DNA of 64,000 bases from Macrosoma leucophasiata (GCA_036365455.1 JAWQUS010000016.1:11183001-11247000); one strand, 5' to 3'; positions 27,601 to 38,441 are shown, numbered from the stretch's first letter. The notes: generated by a model from the sequence alone, not told the origin. Made by a program: numbers and translations.

Positions 27601-30600
27601 ACGACGCGCGTCGTAAAGTTTACTTAGAGAACTGAGCAGACTTATCGGCCTGTATGACGAGGCCTGGTTGCTCGGCTTACCGGGTTTTTTTAAACCCGAT
27701 AACTGTGGCCTCTTTCCACGCGGGTGGAAACATACTATTTTTGAACGCTGCGTTGAGTATCGCAGCCAAAAGGGCAATGAGCAAAGGGGGAAAATTTCTA
27801 ACTGTGCGATTGGAAATGCCGTCCGCACCCGGCGATTCGGCGCGATGATTTCGCGCGGGGGGGTTGGCGGTCTCGCGTTCCTACTTTCCAAGGCTGAGTT
27901 GCACCAACTTATTTACTTATTAAAGTTAACGTAACATTTTACATCCTTCTCTGACTTTTACAGTTACAACCCAGCCTAAAAGTTGTCGAGAATCGTATGA
28001 AGAATCTGTTTTTATATTAAAGTCAACTTTTTTGTTCATTTACTTCACTTTTAGGTCCCATCCCATTTCCAAGTCATTTTCTTTTTTATTAGTCTAGGAA
28101 ACATCCCTAGTAACTAGGTACTTGCTGAATTCAGCCGTGTAACAAATTATACTTATTTGTTCCTAGTATGTATTTAGCTATTCCTACTGTGATTGTTATC
28201 TCTTGTAGGAAACTCTGATTTTTAGGAGTAAAAATAATTTAATGTTTCTAAAAATAATGAGTGAGTTGTATTCCGAAGCCAGACAACAGACAACATATTT
28301 TTTTTTGTGCCGCTAAATGGTACTGTTCAGCACTATCGTGTTCCGGTCAGGTGGTAATGTACGGCCCTGGAATTTCCGGCACAGAGGCACACACCTTAGG
28401 CCTCCGGAGTGATAACGCATCTGCATTTAAACCTTGGTCTTTTTGTAGGTATCTATAGGCTACAGTAGGCTTACAGCCCCACAGTAGGTATAAACCTGTG
28501 TCGTGGATGCCGTTGTACACACACAACACATACACAAACACCCAGACCCGAAACAAATATTTATTTATTTATTTACACTTTAATGTACTCAGTACATAAG
28601 GCGGGCTTAATGCCACAAGGCATTCTCTGACAGCCAACCTTTGGGTAGAAGAACAGCGTAGTGGAAGGTGCAAATGGAAAATCTTAAATACAAAATGTAG
28701 TAAATAGTTTATCATTTACAAAAAAAAAACTATCATACATTACATACAAATAATACTTGTATATATATATATATGTTATTTAATTATTATGCCTACATAA
28801 AATAAATCATTGACGAAAGGATACTGATTCATTACAATAGAAGATGGGAACTTTAGGGAGAAGGGTTATAAATGCTTTACGCCAAGCAGACGGAAAACTA
28901 CCAGTCTGCAGCGAAAAATTAATAATGTGAGTTAGGAAGGGTAGAATGTATTCAAGGACTACAAAAATCATTTTCCGACTTACGCAGACAGAACCGATAG
29001 CATTTGACTTGAGAGAAGAAAGAATTTTGTGAACCTCATCTTTTGTGACTGAAGAAAAGTTAAAGACGTTAGGGAAAGAGGGCATGGAAGTAATAAAGCG
29101 AATTGTTTCTAATTTAGTGTTGTAGTCAAGAGATGATGAACTGGAAAAATGATGGTTGAGATGATCAAGTGTAAAAGGTAACAAGCAAAAGTTGAAGGAC
29201 AGTTTAGGTTTAAATATCTATAGGCCATACAAATATATGTCCCGGTGCGGGAATAGAACCCCGACCCTTCGAATCAAACGGTCATTTCACACCGCTGGAC
29301 TAACCGGGTCGTCGAAATTTAACAGTAGGTACAAGAAAAAAAGTTATAAAACAGAAAAAAACTAAAAAATATTTTGAAAAACCAAGTAGAATCTTTCGTA
29401 TTAATAGCCTTTCGTAGGAGTAGGGGTGTCAAAAATTGATAAAATCATCTGTATGTAATTGCTGAATGTCCCCTTTATATATACCTACCTAAAAGGTACA
29501 CGTTTGCGGCAACCTCGCTGCGCATCCGCAAAGAACTCGCTAGCTCTTATATTTCTTACCTTCTTGCAAAACTGACATTATTCAACTTCTGAGCAACTTC
29601 ATCATCGTCAAGGTCAAGCTCAACTGGTTGCGATACAAAAGCGCAAGCCGACATCGACACGCCAAGCAAAGCTACAAGAAGGGCGTGCAATTTAATCCGA
29701 ACTCCTTCTGAATTTTCAATGTTTGCAGTATTTAGCTAAAAGAATTACAAAGAAGGTACAAATTAATATTCGAAAATTTTATTTTCTCCCAAGAGAAAAA
29801 GTTTACTTTTTACTGGAGACAATGTTCCAGTAATGAAGTGATTCAAGAACGTAGGCCAAAAATAATAAATCACGAGCCTTTAACAAATAACTTTAACATT
29901 GTAGGCATGGTAGGTAGCGATGAACACGACTATCTGCCAAATGTGTGATGTATTAGCTTTGCTGACTAATAAATAACAGATAGAATTTACCTATTATTTA
30001 AGCATTGTCTCAATTACCTATCTATGAGATCTCGAATTTCAGATTTAGCTAAATTCCTTAGGTGGATTACGACTACAATGTTAGACTACGAGTAACAGAC
30101 ATATTATCACAACATCTTCTTGTACTTCCTAAGGAACGTAAGGACACCGGCGCCCAGACACAATTGAATTTCAATTGTCATATTTTTGTCGTGTCTGGAG
30201 GGTTTACTGCCTAGTAGCCAAGAATTTGGGTAATTCTGGCAGAATCCGGAAATTGGAGACAACGCAGAGACTAGAAGATTGTCTGGTGATAAATAAAATT
30301 ATATCCTCTGATGGTAATTATTCAGCAATCACAACATCGCTTCACTAAATAAATATCTACATACTTATATTATTAGGTATGTCAAATTGTCGAGTGTCTG
30401 TTTTGACTACCTACACGACAGAACTGCAGTTTTGCACCTCGAGAGCATTGGCATCACCATATTTAAATACTGTGGCAATTCATGGCGGCTATAGAATTAG
30501 ATACTTAGTCTGAACGGGAGAAAGAATTTCATAAAATTTGGAAAGAAGCGGGTAGCTATAATTATGAAATCAGTATTTAAATACTTACAGCATTCGCGTG

Positions 30601-30654
30601 ATCCTCATGCTTGATTCTAATTTGATCCAACAGATTGTCGCTAACCGGTTCCAT
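24605..30654 (-). CDS. Small multi-pass membrane protein, six exons, hybrid duplicated exon
   Basis: Exons: 30654-30589, 29735-29560, 26050-25948, 25245-25058, 25010-24861 and 24656-24605. All have GT-AG borders (five of the donors are GTAAG or GTTTG types) and consistent phases 0, 2, 0, 2, 2. The product is 244 residues. The N-terminal tail starts MEPVSDNLLDQIRIKHEDH. TM1 is about 35-57 (KLHALLVALLGVSMSACAFV), followed by an acidic loop (ELDLDDDE). TM2 is about 96-113 (LSAFVTAVTSLLLLVAVM) and TM3 about 124-140. A last hydrophobic block VLVTVEILV occurs twice. The layout fits small insect tetraspan-like proteins, but I do not recognise the family. Exon 5 is a duplication product (see entry). 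Skipping exon 5 leaves a 194-residue protein in the same frame. Introns hold a 3'-complete Jockey LINE, a CR1-like piece and a Harbinger MITE. Codon sense and splice quality are strong; no similarity search was possible. Confidence 0.78.
24686..24839. mobile_element. Harbinger-type MITE, copy 2, in a duplicated intron
   Basis: 154 bp, CCCCCTTATAAAATG..ATGAATAAGGGGG, with target duplication ATA at 24683-24685 and 24840-24842. It sits inside the copy of a roughly 50-bp intron between exons 5 and 6. The sister intron (25057-25011) is uninterrupted. Confidence 0.9.
24861..25010 (-). CDS. Membrane protein gene 1, exon 5 (hybrid duplicate)
   Basis: Enters with one base (TG plus T gives Cys) at the acceptor ATAGACATAG and leaves at GTGTG|GTAAGT, so it is phase-symmetric. 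Its first ten codons (ASSVYLSAAS) derive from the start of the last exon. The rest (DAMLAALLKGSAEPARVAAQ..VLVTVEILV) copies exon 4, with five extra codons. The nearer AG at 25017-25018 would give a TGA and is not usable in this frame. Confidence 0.7.
25058..25245 (-). CDS. Membrane protein gene 1, exon 4
   Basis: Acceptor GTTAGCAG, donor GTGTG|GTAAGT. Sixty-two codons plus two bases in a GC-rich sequence. It reads WLAAPALLVTALEAASDASD, then AMLAALLRGSAEPARVAVQT and VLVTVEILV. Confidence 0.78.
25330..25470. repeat. Dispersed repeat (GAACGGTCCTGGG type)
   Basis: It contains CACAACGAACGGTCCTGGG, a widespread lepidopteran repeat core. Further pieces lie at 14838-14880 and 32875-32905. Confidence 0.6.
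25590..25920 (+). pseudogene. Jockey-type LINE 3' fragment, plus strand
   Basis: It encodes RNKNLHIDANL and MKRAS in broken frames, then ends GACCCTAACAATAAGAAGTA. It is the same family as the inverted copy at 26139-27900 and lies in the intron between exons 3 and 4 of membrane protein gene 1. Confidence 0.7.
25948..26050 (-). CDS. Membrane protein gene 1, exon 3
   Basis: Acceptor TTTTAACAG, donor AAG|GTTTGT. One base completes the Arg codon from exon 2; 34 codons follow, including the second membrane segment. It was found only because its phase and hydrophobicity fit. Confidence 0.75.
26139..27900 (-). pseudogene. Jockey-clade LINE, 5'-truncated, frame-broken
   Basis: Minus frames carry KKPGKPSNQASSYRPISLLS (about 27720-27650), then the RT block DEQFGFRARHSCVHQVHRIT, FFDIAKAFDRVWHNGLLYKL, GVPQGSVLSPLLF and YSDDTAIYVSG. 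These are followed by YLGVTLDRHLTFAAHVK, CYAAPVFAHA and GAPWYIRNKNLHIDANLP. At least two frameshifts (near 27600 and 26880) break ORF2, and the endonuclease is missing. The poly(A) tail appears as T16 near 26139-26155. The RT box reads YSDD rather than the usual FADD. Confidence 0.85.
28298..28475 (+). repeat. Dispersed repeat family A copy
   Basis: GCCGCTAAATGGTACTGTTC, CTATCGTGTTCCGGTCAGGT, GGCACAGAGGCACACACC and CTATAGGCTACAG match the family listed at 12205. Confidence 0.75.
28571..29215 (-). pseudogene. CR1-like LINE RT fragment
   Basis: The minus frame 29184-28807 reads VTKDEVHKILSSLKSNAIG, then LPFLTHIINFSLQTGSFPSA and WRKAFITLLPK, the entry to a CR1/Jockey-type RT domain. The catalytic part is absent. 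The tail region 28571-28720 (ACTCAGTACATAAGGCGGGC) is a shared repeat. Confidence 0.75.
29240..29322 (-). repeat. tRNA-headed SINE fragment
   Basis: On the minus strand, GACCCGGTTAGTCCAGCGGT resembles an A box and GGGGTTCTATTCCCGC a B box with paired T-stem bases. No complete cloverleaf. Confidence 0.5.
29560..29735 (-). CDS. Membrane protein gene 1, exon 2
   Basis: Acceptor TTCTTTTAG, donor AAGAAG|GTAAGA. Fifty-eight codons plus two bases, with the first transmembrane segment and the acidic DLDDDEVAQKL loop. Confidence 0.8.
29736..30588. other. Intron 1 of membrane protein gene 1
   Basis: AT-rich. There is a small inverted repeat CAGACACAATTGAA..TTTGTCGTGTCTGG at 30156-30200. No other feature was recognised. 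Confidence 0.6.
30589..30654 (-). CDS. Membrane protein gene 1, exon 1
   Basis: ATG at 30654 in context GCAATATGG; 22 codons, then donor GCT|GTAAGT. Encodes the hydrophilic N-terminal tail ending HEDHANA. Confidence 0.78.
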
Positions 30655-31192
30655 ATTGCTTATATTAATTGTGATTTTGTATTTAGGTACCTATTTTATG
30701 AGATAGCTATTAATTTTTGAAACTTATGCCATGAGTATCACACGAACTCGCATCCGGAGATGAATATTATATTGTTACAATTGCCACATATTATCGTTTT
30801 CGATACAACTGACGTTTTAGTCTTATATCACTGCATACTTTTTTATTTATACCATAATATCACGGCCTTACGAGAGTTATGTTAAAGAAAACTTGAAAAA
30901 GGTTGCACTTAAAATGGGCATTGTATCTTAAATGATGTTTTATCTTAGAGTGGTACCTACTACCTAAGTAGGTAGGAACTACTACTACTACTAGAATCTT
31001 AGAATATGATTAGGTACCTGCGGTACCGGTAACTAATCATGGAACATATTGTTATACGAGTAGGTACTACGACTATGTAACCGGCGAATCGTGGGTGTTT
31101 GCATGTATGCTTGAATGCATGCATTTACCTCTGCCTACCGCTTCGGGGATTACAGGCGTGAAGTTACGTTTAATTTTAGCTTAAGTTACATA
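30655..31192. other. Upstream region of membrane protein gene 1
   Basis: It is rich in GTAGGTACC words. No TATA-type promoter could be assigned. Confidence 0.4.
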
Positions 31193-31319
31193 TTCTCTGG
31201 CTAAAGTGTTGCTTATCTCTCCTTTGTCATTTCCTATCCTGCACATTTGACAATGCAACTGACAAAGACAAATCGGTCTATAGCTATCAGCATCTAATGT
31301 ACGTTTTTTATTAAGGGGG
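31193..31319. mobile_element. Harbinger-type MITE, copy 3 (left-truncated)
   Basis: GCTAAAGTGTTGCTTATCTC, CAATGCAACTGACAAAGACA and the end TTAAGGGGG match the copies at 22958 and 24686. The left C5 terminus is missing. Confidence 0.8.
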
Positions 31320-31977
31320 TAAGAATGTGACCATTTCTAGTGTCCTTCAACACGGGACATTGAAAAATTAGAGAATTTTTACGGGTAACTAATGGCCATA
31401 GATAGATAAAGGGTTCTTTCTTACTCTCTTTGGAAAATGTGGCGACCCCATCCACCGATATCGTTTAACTCTATTCAACTGTTTATTCTGTTGAATTTTG
31501 GTGAATTTATCTGAAATCCGGACAATTCCATGTTCTAAGCTTCTAAAGGTTTCCTCGGGGAAACCGAGATGACGTAGAAATAGGACAATAGGAATGTCCG
31601 TTCAAAATGGGGAGAAATGGTCACTTTAGTTTTGCAAGTTACTAAACGCGTACTGGTACGTACGTACTATGTTTGGAGTCGAAGTCTCTCAAGAAATGCA
31701 AATCACCACTGTTAGGTATATGCAAGGTGAAGCAGGCAAGATAACTTGATTTAGTTGTTGTTCTGTAACACCTAAATAAGTATTCTTCCAAACTTAAGTA
31801 GGTACCTATCTTTTTTCATGTCATAACATAACCGTTTTTTTGAGTTTTTTCGAGGAGGAGTTTGCCCCTGCTCATCTGCCAAATGAAAACTTAACCTATC
31901 TATGAGATAACCTACCTATAAACCTATGGAAAATTATCAATTTTATATCTGAATGATTTCTAAGATATCTTATTACT
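31320..31977. other. Intergenic, no feature seen
   Basis: Low-complexity AT-rich DNA with GTAGGTACCTA words; no open frame of note. Confidence 0.5.
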
Positions 31978-32215
31978 GGTGGTGGAGCTCGTGCGCGTAG
32001 GCACCACTGCATTAACTAATCTTCTTAGCGCTAAAAAGTATCTTTCAGCACTCATAGTAATAACACAGTCTAAAGAAAACGAACATGTTAATTCTGGTAA
32101 TATGCAATAGTATGTAGTTTTCAGCACTATCATGTTCCCGTCAGGTTGCAATGTATGGCTCTTTAAAAACAGACCTGAGAAGTGCCAATGCATCTACCTA
32201 GACCTTAGGACATAG
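31978..32215 (+). repeat. Dispersed repeat family A, decayed copy
   Basis: TGGTGGTGGAGCTCGTGCGC, GTAGGCACCAC and CAGCACTATCATGTTCCCGT are diverged family A words. Confidence 0.6.
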
Positions 32216-32270
32216 AAAGACCGCATTATCTAAGTAAATCATCATTGGAATTTTACCACCAGTAGAGACT

Positions 32271-32413
32271 AATGGTGAGATTCACAGACCTCACTACGAC
32301 TTTACTTTGTACAAAGTATGCTTAGAACTGTCAGTACAGTATGGGATTTGAGAGTTCGAAGCGTACTTTGCTCGAAAGTAAAGTCGTAGTGCGGTCTGTG
32401 AATCTCACCCTAA
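32271..32413. mobile_element. hAT-like MITE with 8-bp target duplication
   Basis: GGTGAGATTCACAGACCTCA at the left is inverted at the right (GCGGTCTGTGAATCTCACCC). TAGAGACT flanks both ends (32263-32270 and 32414-32421). Confidence 0.8.
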
Positions 32414-33179
32414 TAGAGACTTTTTGCCCATCTACCCCTTGATTTTGTTGTTGTATGACCAAGAATGTCGTAAGTCGACGATCTAGGGCAGCCTTACTCA
32501 ACCTTTTTCTACAATGTCCGTACAACAAACAATACAATAAAACAATGTTTAAATGTAATTATTTATTATTTACATATTTAAAAAACAGGCCAAGTGCGAG
32601 ACGGAATCGCGTTAATAGGATTCCGAACATTTTTACGTAGACTTCCTGTAGATAATCCTGTTGATTTTACTGTAATTTATAGGTAGAGGACTGTCTTCGT
32701 TTATTTTTTCATTTTTTGGCTCAGTTTGGGAAAATAAGGGGTAGGTTTTCAATAAGATTATTAATATTACTATGTAAACTCCAATTGAGACTATTCAGCG
32801 ATATCGCATCCTCATTATAGTTTCAATCGAAAAACGTTCAAAACTGTAAAAGCCGCTCCATAGATTACCTACGGCAACGAACGGTCCTGGGCCGATCAGC
32901 GATTGCCCTCAACCTCCACTGAGTCTTGATTTTTTCAAAATCGGATAAATCGTTTTTTCGTGTTTTTCTGTTTTTATTTTCAAGTGAAGTCAATTTTTTT
33001 TGCACATTATATTGTGTGTCATATGTTATCAAATAAAAGGTATTAATTATAAGTATAGGTAGTATTTTAAAATATAATATGTAGGTACTATAAGTTTTCA
33101 AGTTAGTTTCGAAAATAGACGAAAAATGACCGTCCCGTCCGTTTCCCTTATATCCGAAACTACTATGCTATTTTGAAGA

Positions 33180-34500
33180 AACCGGACAAGTCCGAGTTCG
33201 ACTCGCGTGGTGAGGGTTCCGTAATGTAAATAAATATTTTCGAAAATATTACAGATTTAAAATGCAGGAACATAGCGGTTACGGTGGTACCGGCAGGAGG
33301 GGTTATATTATTAAGAATTTTCGATTTAATTTGAATACTCAAACTTCTTATAGGTTTTCTAGTAATCTATAGGCAAAGAACTATTTTCCACATTTTTTCA
33401 AAGTTTTAAGTTCAGTTGTTTCGGAGATAGGGGGAGGAATGGTCAATTTTCGTCGTTTTTAAATAACTTCAAAGGAGATGTTGCAAGAATGTATGAACCT
33501 CCGGCCATGTATTGTACACAATATCATTAAACAAGCATAATCAATATAAAAACGTTATTCTACTGGTGGTAGAGCTCCAGTGACGGAGCTCGCGGGCGTA
33601 GGCACCACCGCATTACCTAATATACTTGCCGTTAAATGGTAGTGTTCAGCACTATCGTGTTCCGGTCAGGTGGTAATGTACGGCTCTGTAATTTCCGGCA
33701 CAGAGGCATAACACCTAATGCCTCAGGAGTGGCAGCGCATTTACATTTTGACCTCTGGTCATTGTGTGGGTGTCTATAGGCTGCAGTCATCACTTAACAT
33801 CAATGTGAACTGCACGCTTGTTTGCCACTTTTATAACATAAAAAAAAAAAAATCACTTATTTAGCTTTGTTTGCAGTTACAAAACATTATTTGCAGTTAG
33901 AATTGCTACTCAAAACCAACATGGCGAATATGGCGGGCAATGACATTTTGACATTTTCATTTTTTGAATTGTTTTTTGATTATAATACTTGGAGAAAAAA
34001 AGTGATATTTTCTAAATACTATCGAAATAGATTGATCCCAAGCGTCGGCTGTATCGCCGCCATATTGAACATAGTTGAAAATGATAAAATCGTTTGAATT
34101 GAATGTGGTTGTAACTCTAAAATATATTCGTGAATAAATTAATTGTATTTTTTTCGGATTCTTCTTTAATTTACCGCTCGCAACATCTCCTGTGTTTATG
34201 CAAAAATTATAATAAAATTATATATCTGAGATGCTGACAACAACCTCTTTCATTTGATATGTCACACGACACAGTTTAAGATTTTTTTTTACGTCCCGAA
34301 AGTGGCCCCCCTGTTTAAAATTTACTATTTTACTTGACGTGTTCATCTTTGGGTCACCAATTTACATATATTCATCAAATTTCAACTCAATCGGTCGAGT
34401 AGTTTCGGAGCAAATTGGCTGTGACAGACGGACAGACAGACAGACGCAAGAGTGATCCTATAAGGGTTCCTTTTTTCCTTTTAGGGTACGAAACCCTAAA
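33180..34500. repeat. Dispersed repeat family B copy, interrupted at 33473-34193
   Basis: It begins ACCGGACAAGTCCGAGTTCG and ends GACAGACGGACAGACAGACA..TTTTAGGGTACGAAACCC. The missing middle is present on both sides of the inserted 0.7-kb element. Confidence 0.8.
33473..34193. mobile_element. DNA element with GGAGATGTTGC ends inserted in family B repeat
   Basis: AGGAGATGTTGCAAG at the left and the inverted CTCGCAACATCTCCT at the right bound the insertion. Inside lies a family A repeat (33563-33850) and an open frame of 76 codons (33867-34097) whose better start may be the Met before ANMAGNDILTF. That frame matches nothing I recognise. Confidence 0.6.
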
Positions 34501-34539
34501 AATATGGAATTTAGTTCTTTCCGTATAGGTACATCACAG

Positions 34540-34940
34540 GAAAACCTGTAAGAAGCCTATGATACATATAATATGGTGACACTGCAAATCTTTCAAGATT
34601 GCCGCACAAGTTCGACTCGTATTGGCCGCTTTTTGTAGGTACAGTAGGTAATTTACTGACCATTTGGATAGAATTTGTTCACCTATTAACATATATTTTT
34701 TTAATGTTCTTATTATATATTAATATTTTAAAAGTGGCCTCAATACTTGTTATTCATTTATTTTTATTGAGTACTTGTGTATGTTTGGATACGTTGAATC
34801 ACTGATTTATGTATAGATCTACCTATGCGTGTGTACCAAATTACAACTGAATCGATTAAGTAGTTTTGCAGCGGATCGGCCCTGATAGATGGGCAGACAG
34901 ATGCACGAGTGATCTTATCAGGTACGTAACCCTAAAACTT
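34540..34940. repeat. Decayed family B repeat
   Basis: ACAACTGAATCGATTAAGTAG, CTGATAGATGGGCAGACAGA and GTAACCCTAAAA are diverged versions of the family B end. Confidence 0.5.
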
Positions 34941-35172
34941 TGTAGGTAAGTAAGAATGTAAGTTATTAGCTTAGTAGATATCTATTGTATATGAAAATTG
35001 AACAACTGGCACAAACAAATAAACCTTATTGACGTTAAAACAATTTAATAACTTATTGACAAACACCTGTGTACTCAACAATGTATTAAAGATCACAAAC
35101 ACATAGATACTGTCTGAACACACAAAACTCTTGGAACCAATTGAAAGTCATCAGTGTTATGGCTGTTACCTT

Positions 35173-35295
35173 CTATCTCAGGCCGCAGAGTGATTTTATA
35201 TTTAAATGTGCAAGAAGTAAAAGAGTGTTCAGAACCTTTACAGCGACTACAATCATTAGAGCAGCAAGATGTGGTAAGAACAAAGCTGGATTTTC
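35173..35295 (-). CDS. Membrane protein gene 2, exon 3
   Basis: Acceptor TTTTGACAG, 40 codons and TAG at 35175-35173. One long hydrophobic segment and a short basic tail. Confidence 0.68.
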   Translation of the reverse strand, partial: ENPALFLPHLAALMIVVAVKVLNTLLLLAHLNIKSLCGLR

Positions 35296-38200
35296 CTGTC
35301 AAAATTAAAATACTTATTAACTATTTGTGTTTTTATAAGTGAAAACTTTAGCGGCGTTTTGCACTTTTTGTGATGGGCAAATAATGTTAAACTCGCGTCA
35401 GGACACGTGACCTGATGAAAATTCCAGGAAATGGAAACAGCCCAAAGCTTCCCATGTAAAGGATGGTACACCTTCGATAGCCCGAGGATTGAACCCGGCG
35501 TAACAGTATTGAAACTAAAATGAGAAGGTAGGTATACAAAGGCGTCGATTGAGAGGGGTGTAGCTGGGCTATAGGGGAGGACAGATTGGCTCTAGAGGAG
35601 CCAGGTAGGTATCTATACTTATGGCACATGTCAGTCTTTTCTGTAAATTGTGCCGTATTTTGTCAAAATAGAGGCAGCTGCCCCTCTCTGCCAAAACCCT
35701 GGCGACGCCCATGATTAGGATCATTGATTACGGAATAGTCATCGGAGTCGATCAAAATAGGGTAACATAAAATATATAACCATGTGTCATCTTACAGTTA
35801 AACAGCCAATCAGCAAGCAAGCATATTGAACTAAGCCCATGGAAGTTGCTATTATCTTCAAGTCGTGAATAACCATTGTATTACGGCTTAAGCCAAAGGA
35901 ATGTTCTGTACTATTCTGAATTGGTATTTGTCCTAGATGTTTCTTCAAATTATGACCGCTTATCAACTGCAAATTAAATAGGTAGGTGTTAGTTGTCGTA
36001 AAGATGTGTGATAACACGGGAGCAGAACTTATAAGGACTTTCTTTTAAATAATGGAGATGACTATTACGGATATTATGTATTGGTGGCTGCTTAATATTT
36101 TTATCAAACACCCATGATTCGGGGATTATAGCCGGTGAGCCCACAGAATAGATAATTATCTATTCCGTGAGTGAGCCTATTGAATTGACAACTCCGTGGA
36201 CGTTACCAAATTCCGAGGACGGTAATGATTTGTTTTAGCTTTTTGTGATATTGCGGTTATATCACAATATACAGGTAAAAATTGTATATGTGACAGTTTT
36301 AAACGCTAGGTAATGTTTTAATATCCATAAAATTATGTGGATAAACTCGCCTAAATACAAATTAGTCATATTTTAACTTCCAAGTGTGTTATTGTTGCGA
36401 AAATCTAGAGTAAATATAAGATCTCTAGTGTAGATATTTTCGATCTCATTATATTAGGTATCTATATTACAAAGTATAGGGACTACTAAATATTTATTCA
36501 AGACCCGTGTTTAGGTATACTTGGCTATCAGCCTACACTCTACGAGTAATTAAGGGGAGTGCTTATTGCAGTGTCGACATCGTCATCATTACATTAATGC
36601 ATTGCAGTGCCTATTCTACTGTACAACTCTTTAGATATATGTACAAACGACAGGTGTGTGGTCAATGCAAGCGACATATGTACTCGTACATATCAATCTT
36701 TTGGTTCTAGGTATTTCGATCTATTATAATACAACTAATTGATAAATTAATATTTTGTGGTATTTTTCGTAAAACAAAAGCGCTTCGAGTTAAATAATTT
36801 GGAAATGTATAAGAAACAAACGGAACGAAAAAATCAGTACCTTTAATTAGGGTGCTTTTCCATTAAAGACGTGCTATTTTTTTTCTTATGTAATGGAAGT
36901 GGTAAACAAGCATGCAGTTTTCATTGATGTTAACCACCACCAGCACTACACAAAGACCAAGGTCAAAATGCAAATGCGTTACCACTCCTGAGGCATAAGA
37001 TGTTATGCCTCTGTGCCGGAAATTACAGGGCCGTATGCTATGCAGCTATGCTGCGAACATGTGACATCTACGCTACTAAAATATGTGACCGTTCCCACTT
37101 ATACTAAGCTGCTCCATCTTGCTATCTATCTGTAATCATATTCATTGGTTCACATAGCTTAGCACTGGTGGAAACGGATTCAGCTAAGATATGTTTTTTA
37201 AAAGGAATGGAAGGATGCGTGCTATGGATGCGAGCTATGGATGCGTGCTATGGATGCGTGCTATGGATGCGTGCTATGGATGCGTGCTATGAGCCGTCGT
37301 GAGTGGTGTAGCTATGTGCAGACCAAAGTACCTGTACCTACAGCAGAGAATATGTAATACTACTACGTATAGAAAGGACACTTCGACGTCCCGCCCGATT
37401 TGCCAGCATCCCTCAACCCCTTCCCCTCTTATGGGCGACGGTTGGTATTTTGTACGTGCTACGCACACAAGTGCGCGAGTAAATACACGTCACTGATTGA
37501 TGTCTGTGTAATAGAAACCAAATTAAGCGTTTGTATGGAATTTTGGCGGAGTGTCCGCGGTGTGCCTACAGTATGCGGTGCACTTTGCGATGTCGCATGT
37601 TCATCTGTGACGCACTCCAGCATCAATGACTGCTCTCACTCTGCCAGACATCGAGCTACATGGCGACGCATCGCGATCACGACGGAGAAAGATAAAGTGA
37701 CCGATACATGACCACGACCACTCTGCCAAGAGTGCACGACTAAGAAGAAGAAGAATGTTCATAGCGCATCTTCCTCGTACAACTTAGCTTAGTATAAGTT
37801 GAAACGGTCACATGTTTTTGTAGCGTAGATTTCACATCTTCGCATCATAGCTGCATAGCACATCTCTCGTGGAACAGCACCCTAATAGAAGGACAAATAT
37901 ATATTCGAACATCGTTTGAAACTCTGAAATACCTACCCACATGCAAACACACACGAGTCACCAGTTAGGTATGTATTGTTCAGTGTATCAGGTAACGAGC
38001 CCATTGACGTCTTCGTGTGCATTTTCAAACTGAACTCTAGGACCTTCCAGAAATGGAAATACCCCAACAGTTAGTTTTACCCATCGACGATACGCATTTT
38101 ACCCTTGTATTAAAATAATGTCAAATTTTGAACTGTCAAATCGAGGATCAAAACCTCATTACGTTGGGATATTTCAGGATCCAATTTTTTGATAGGATAG

Positions 38201-38441
38201 GGAGCTCTACCAAAAATGTAACAATGTGTTTTTGGGTAAGAACGTACTCACTACCCATACCTACTACTTTACTGAATAATATACGAGCATCCAAATAAAA
38301 ATTACTTACAAAGCCGAGTGCTCCATAAAAATACGTATAAGGTAGACTTAACATGAATGCGGGATGCCGGCAAAATATTTTTGTTGTACCCAAATAAGGT
38401 TTCAAAATGGGAGCTAAAATTTTATGTAAGGGCAGTTTCAT
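35173..38441 (-). CDS. Small membrane protein gene 2, three exons
   Basis: Exons 38441-38310, 35966-35796 and 35295-35173, all phase 0 with GT-AG borders; 141 residues. Exon 1 (MKLPLHKILAPILKPYLGTT) has a Tyr/Phe-rich hydrophobic end (LSLPYTYFYGALGF). Exon 2 ends in a clear membrane segment (KIIATSMGLVQYACLLIGCL). Exon 3 opens ENPALFLPHLAALMIVVAVK and continues VLNTLLLLAHL, a further segment, before IKSLCGLR and TAG. A membrane segment that ends at a phase-0 junction, then Asn-Pro and a new segment, is seen in small insect tetraspan-like proteins. The family was not identified. A longer competing frame in exon 3 is Cys-rich but out of phase. The first intron holds a large foldback element (36848-37886). 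Confidence 0.68.
35385..35480. repeat. SINE-like repeat piece
   Basis: GGACACGTGACCTGATGAAA and ATTCCAGGAAATGGAAACAG, then CGAGGATTGAACCCGGCG, a B-box-like block inverted. It lies in the second intron of gene 2. Confidence 0.5.
35796..35966 (-). CDS. Membrane protein gene 2, exon 2
   Basis: Acceptor TTAATTTGCAG, 57 codons, donor AACT|GTAAGA. Loop with a possible N-glycosylation site (QNSTEHSF), then a membrane segment. Confidence 0.7.
36848..37886. mobile_element. Foldback DNA element with roughly 100-bp inverted repeats
   Basis: Left end TTAGGGTGCTTTTCCA and inner GCTATGCAGCTATGCTGCGA, CATCTACGCTACTAAAATAT and GTGACCGTTCCCACTTATAC are matched inverted at 37790-37886. The left repeat is split by a minus-oriented family A repeat (36875-37035). 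The centre has a 13-bp tandem array. No transposase frame was found. Confidence 0.75.
37213..37290 (+). repeat. 13-bp tandem repeat, six units
   Basis: Six copies of GGATGCGTGCTAT, with one T-to-A change in unit 2, inside the foldback element. Confidence 0.95.
38310..38441 (-). CDS. Membrane protein gene 2, exon 1
   Basis: ATG at 38441, 44 codons, donor CTTT|GTAAGTAA. Confidence 0.68.

Noticed and set aside
35093..35302. Cys-rich open frame on the minus strand (CCSNDCSRCKGS)
   Set aside because: It overlaps exon 3 of membrane protein gene 2. The alternative frame is in phase with the preceding exon and forms a clean membrane segment, so the Cys-rich reading is a shadow.
37299..37711. Short plus frames in the foldback element
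   Set aside because: No homology, inside a repeat, composition not coding-like.
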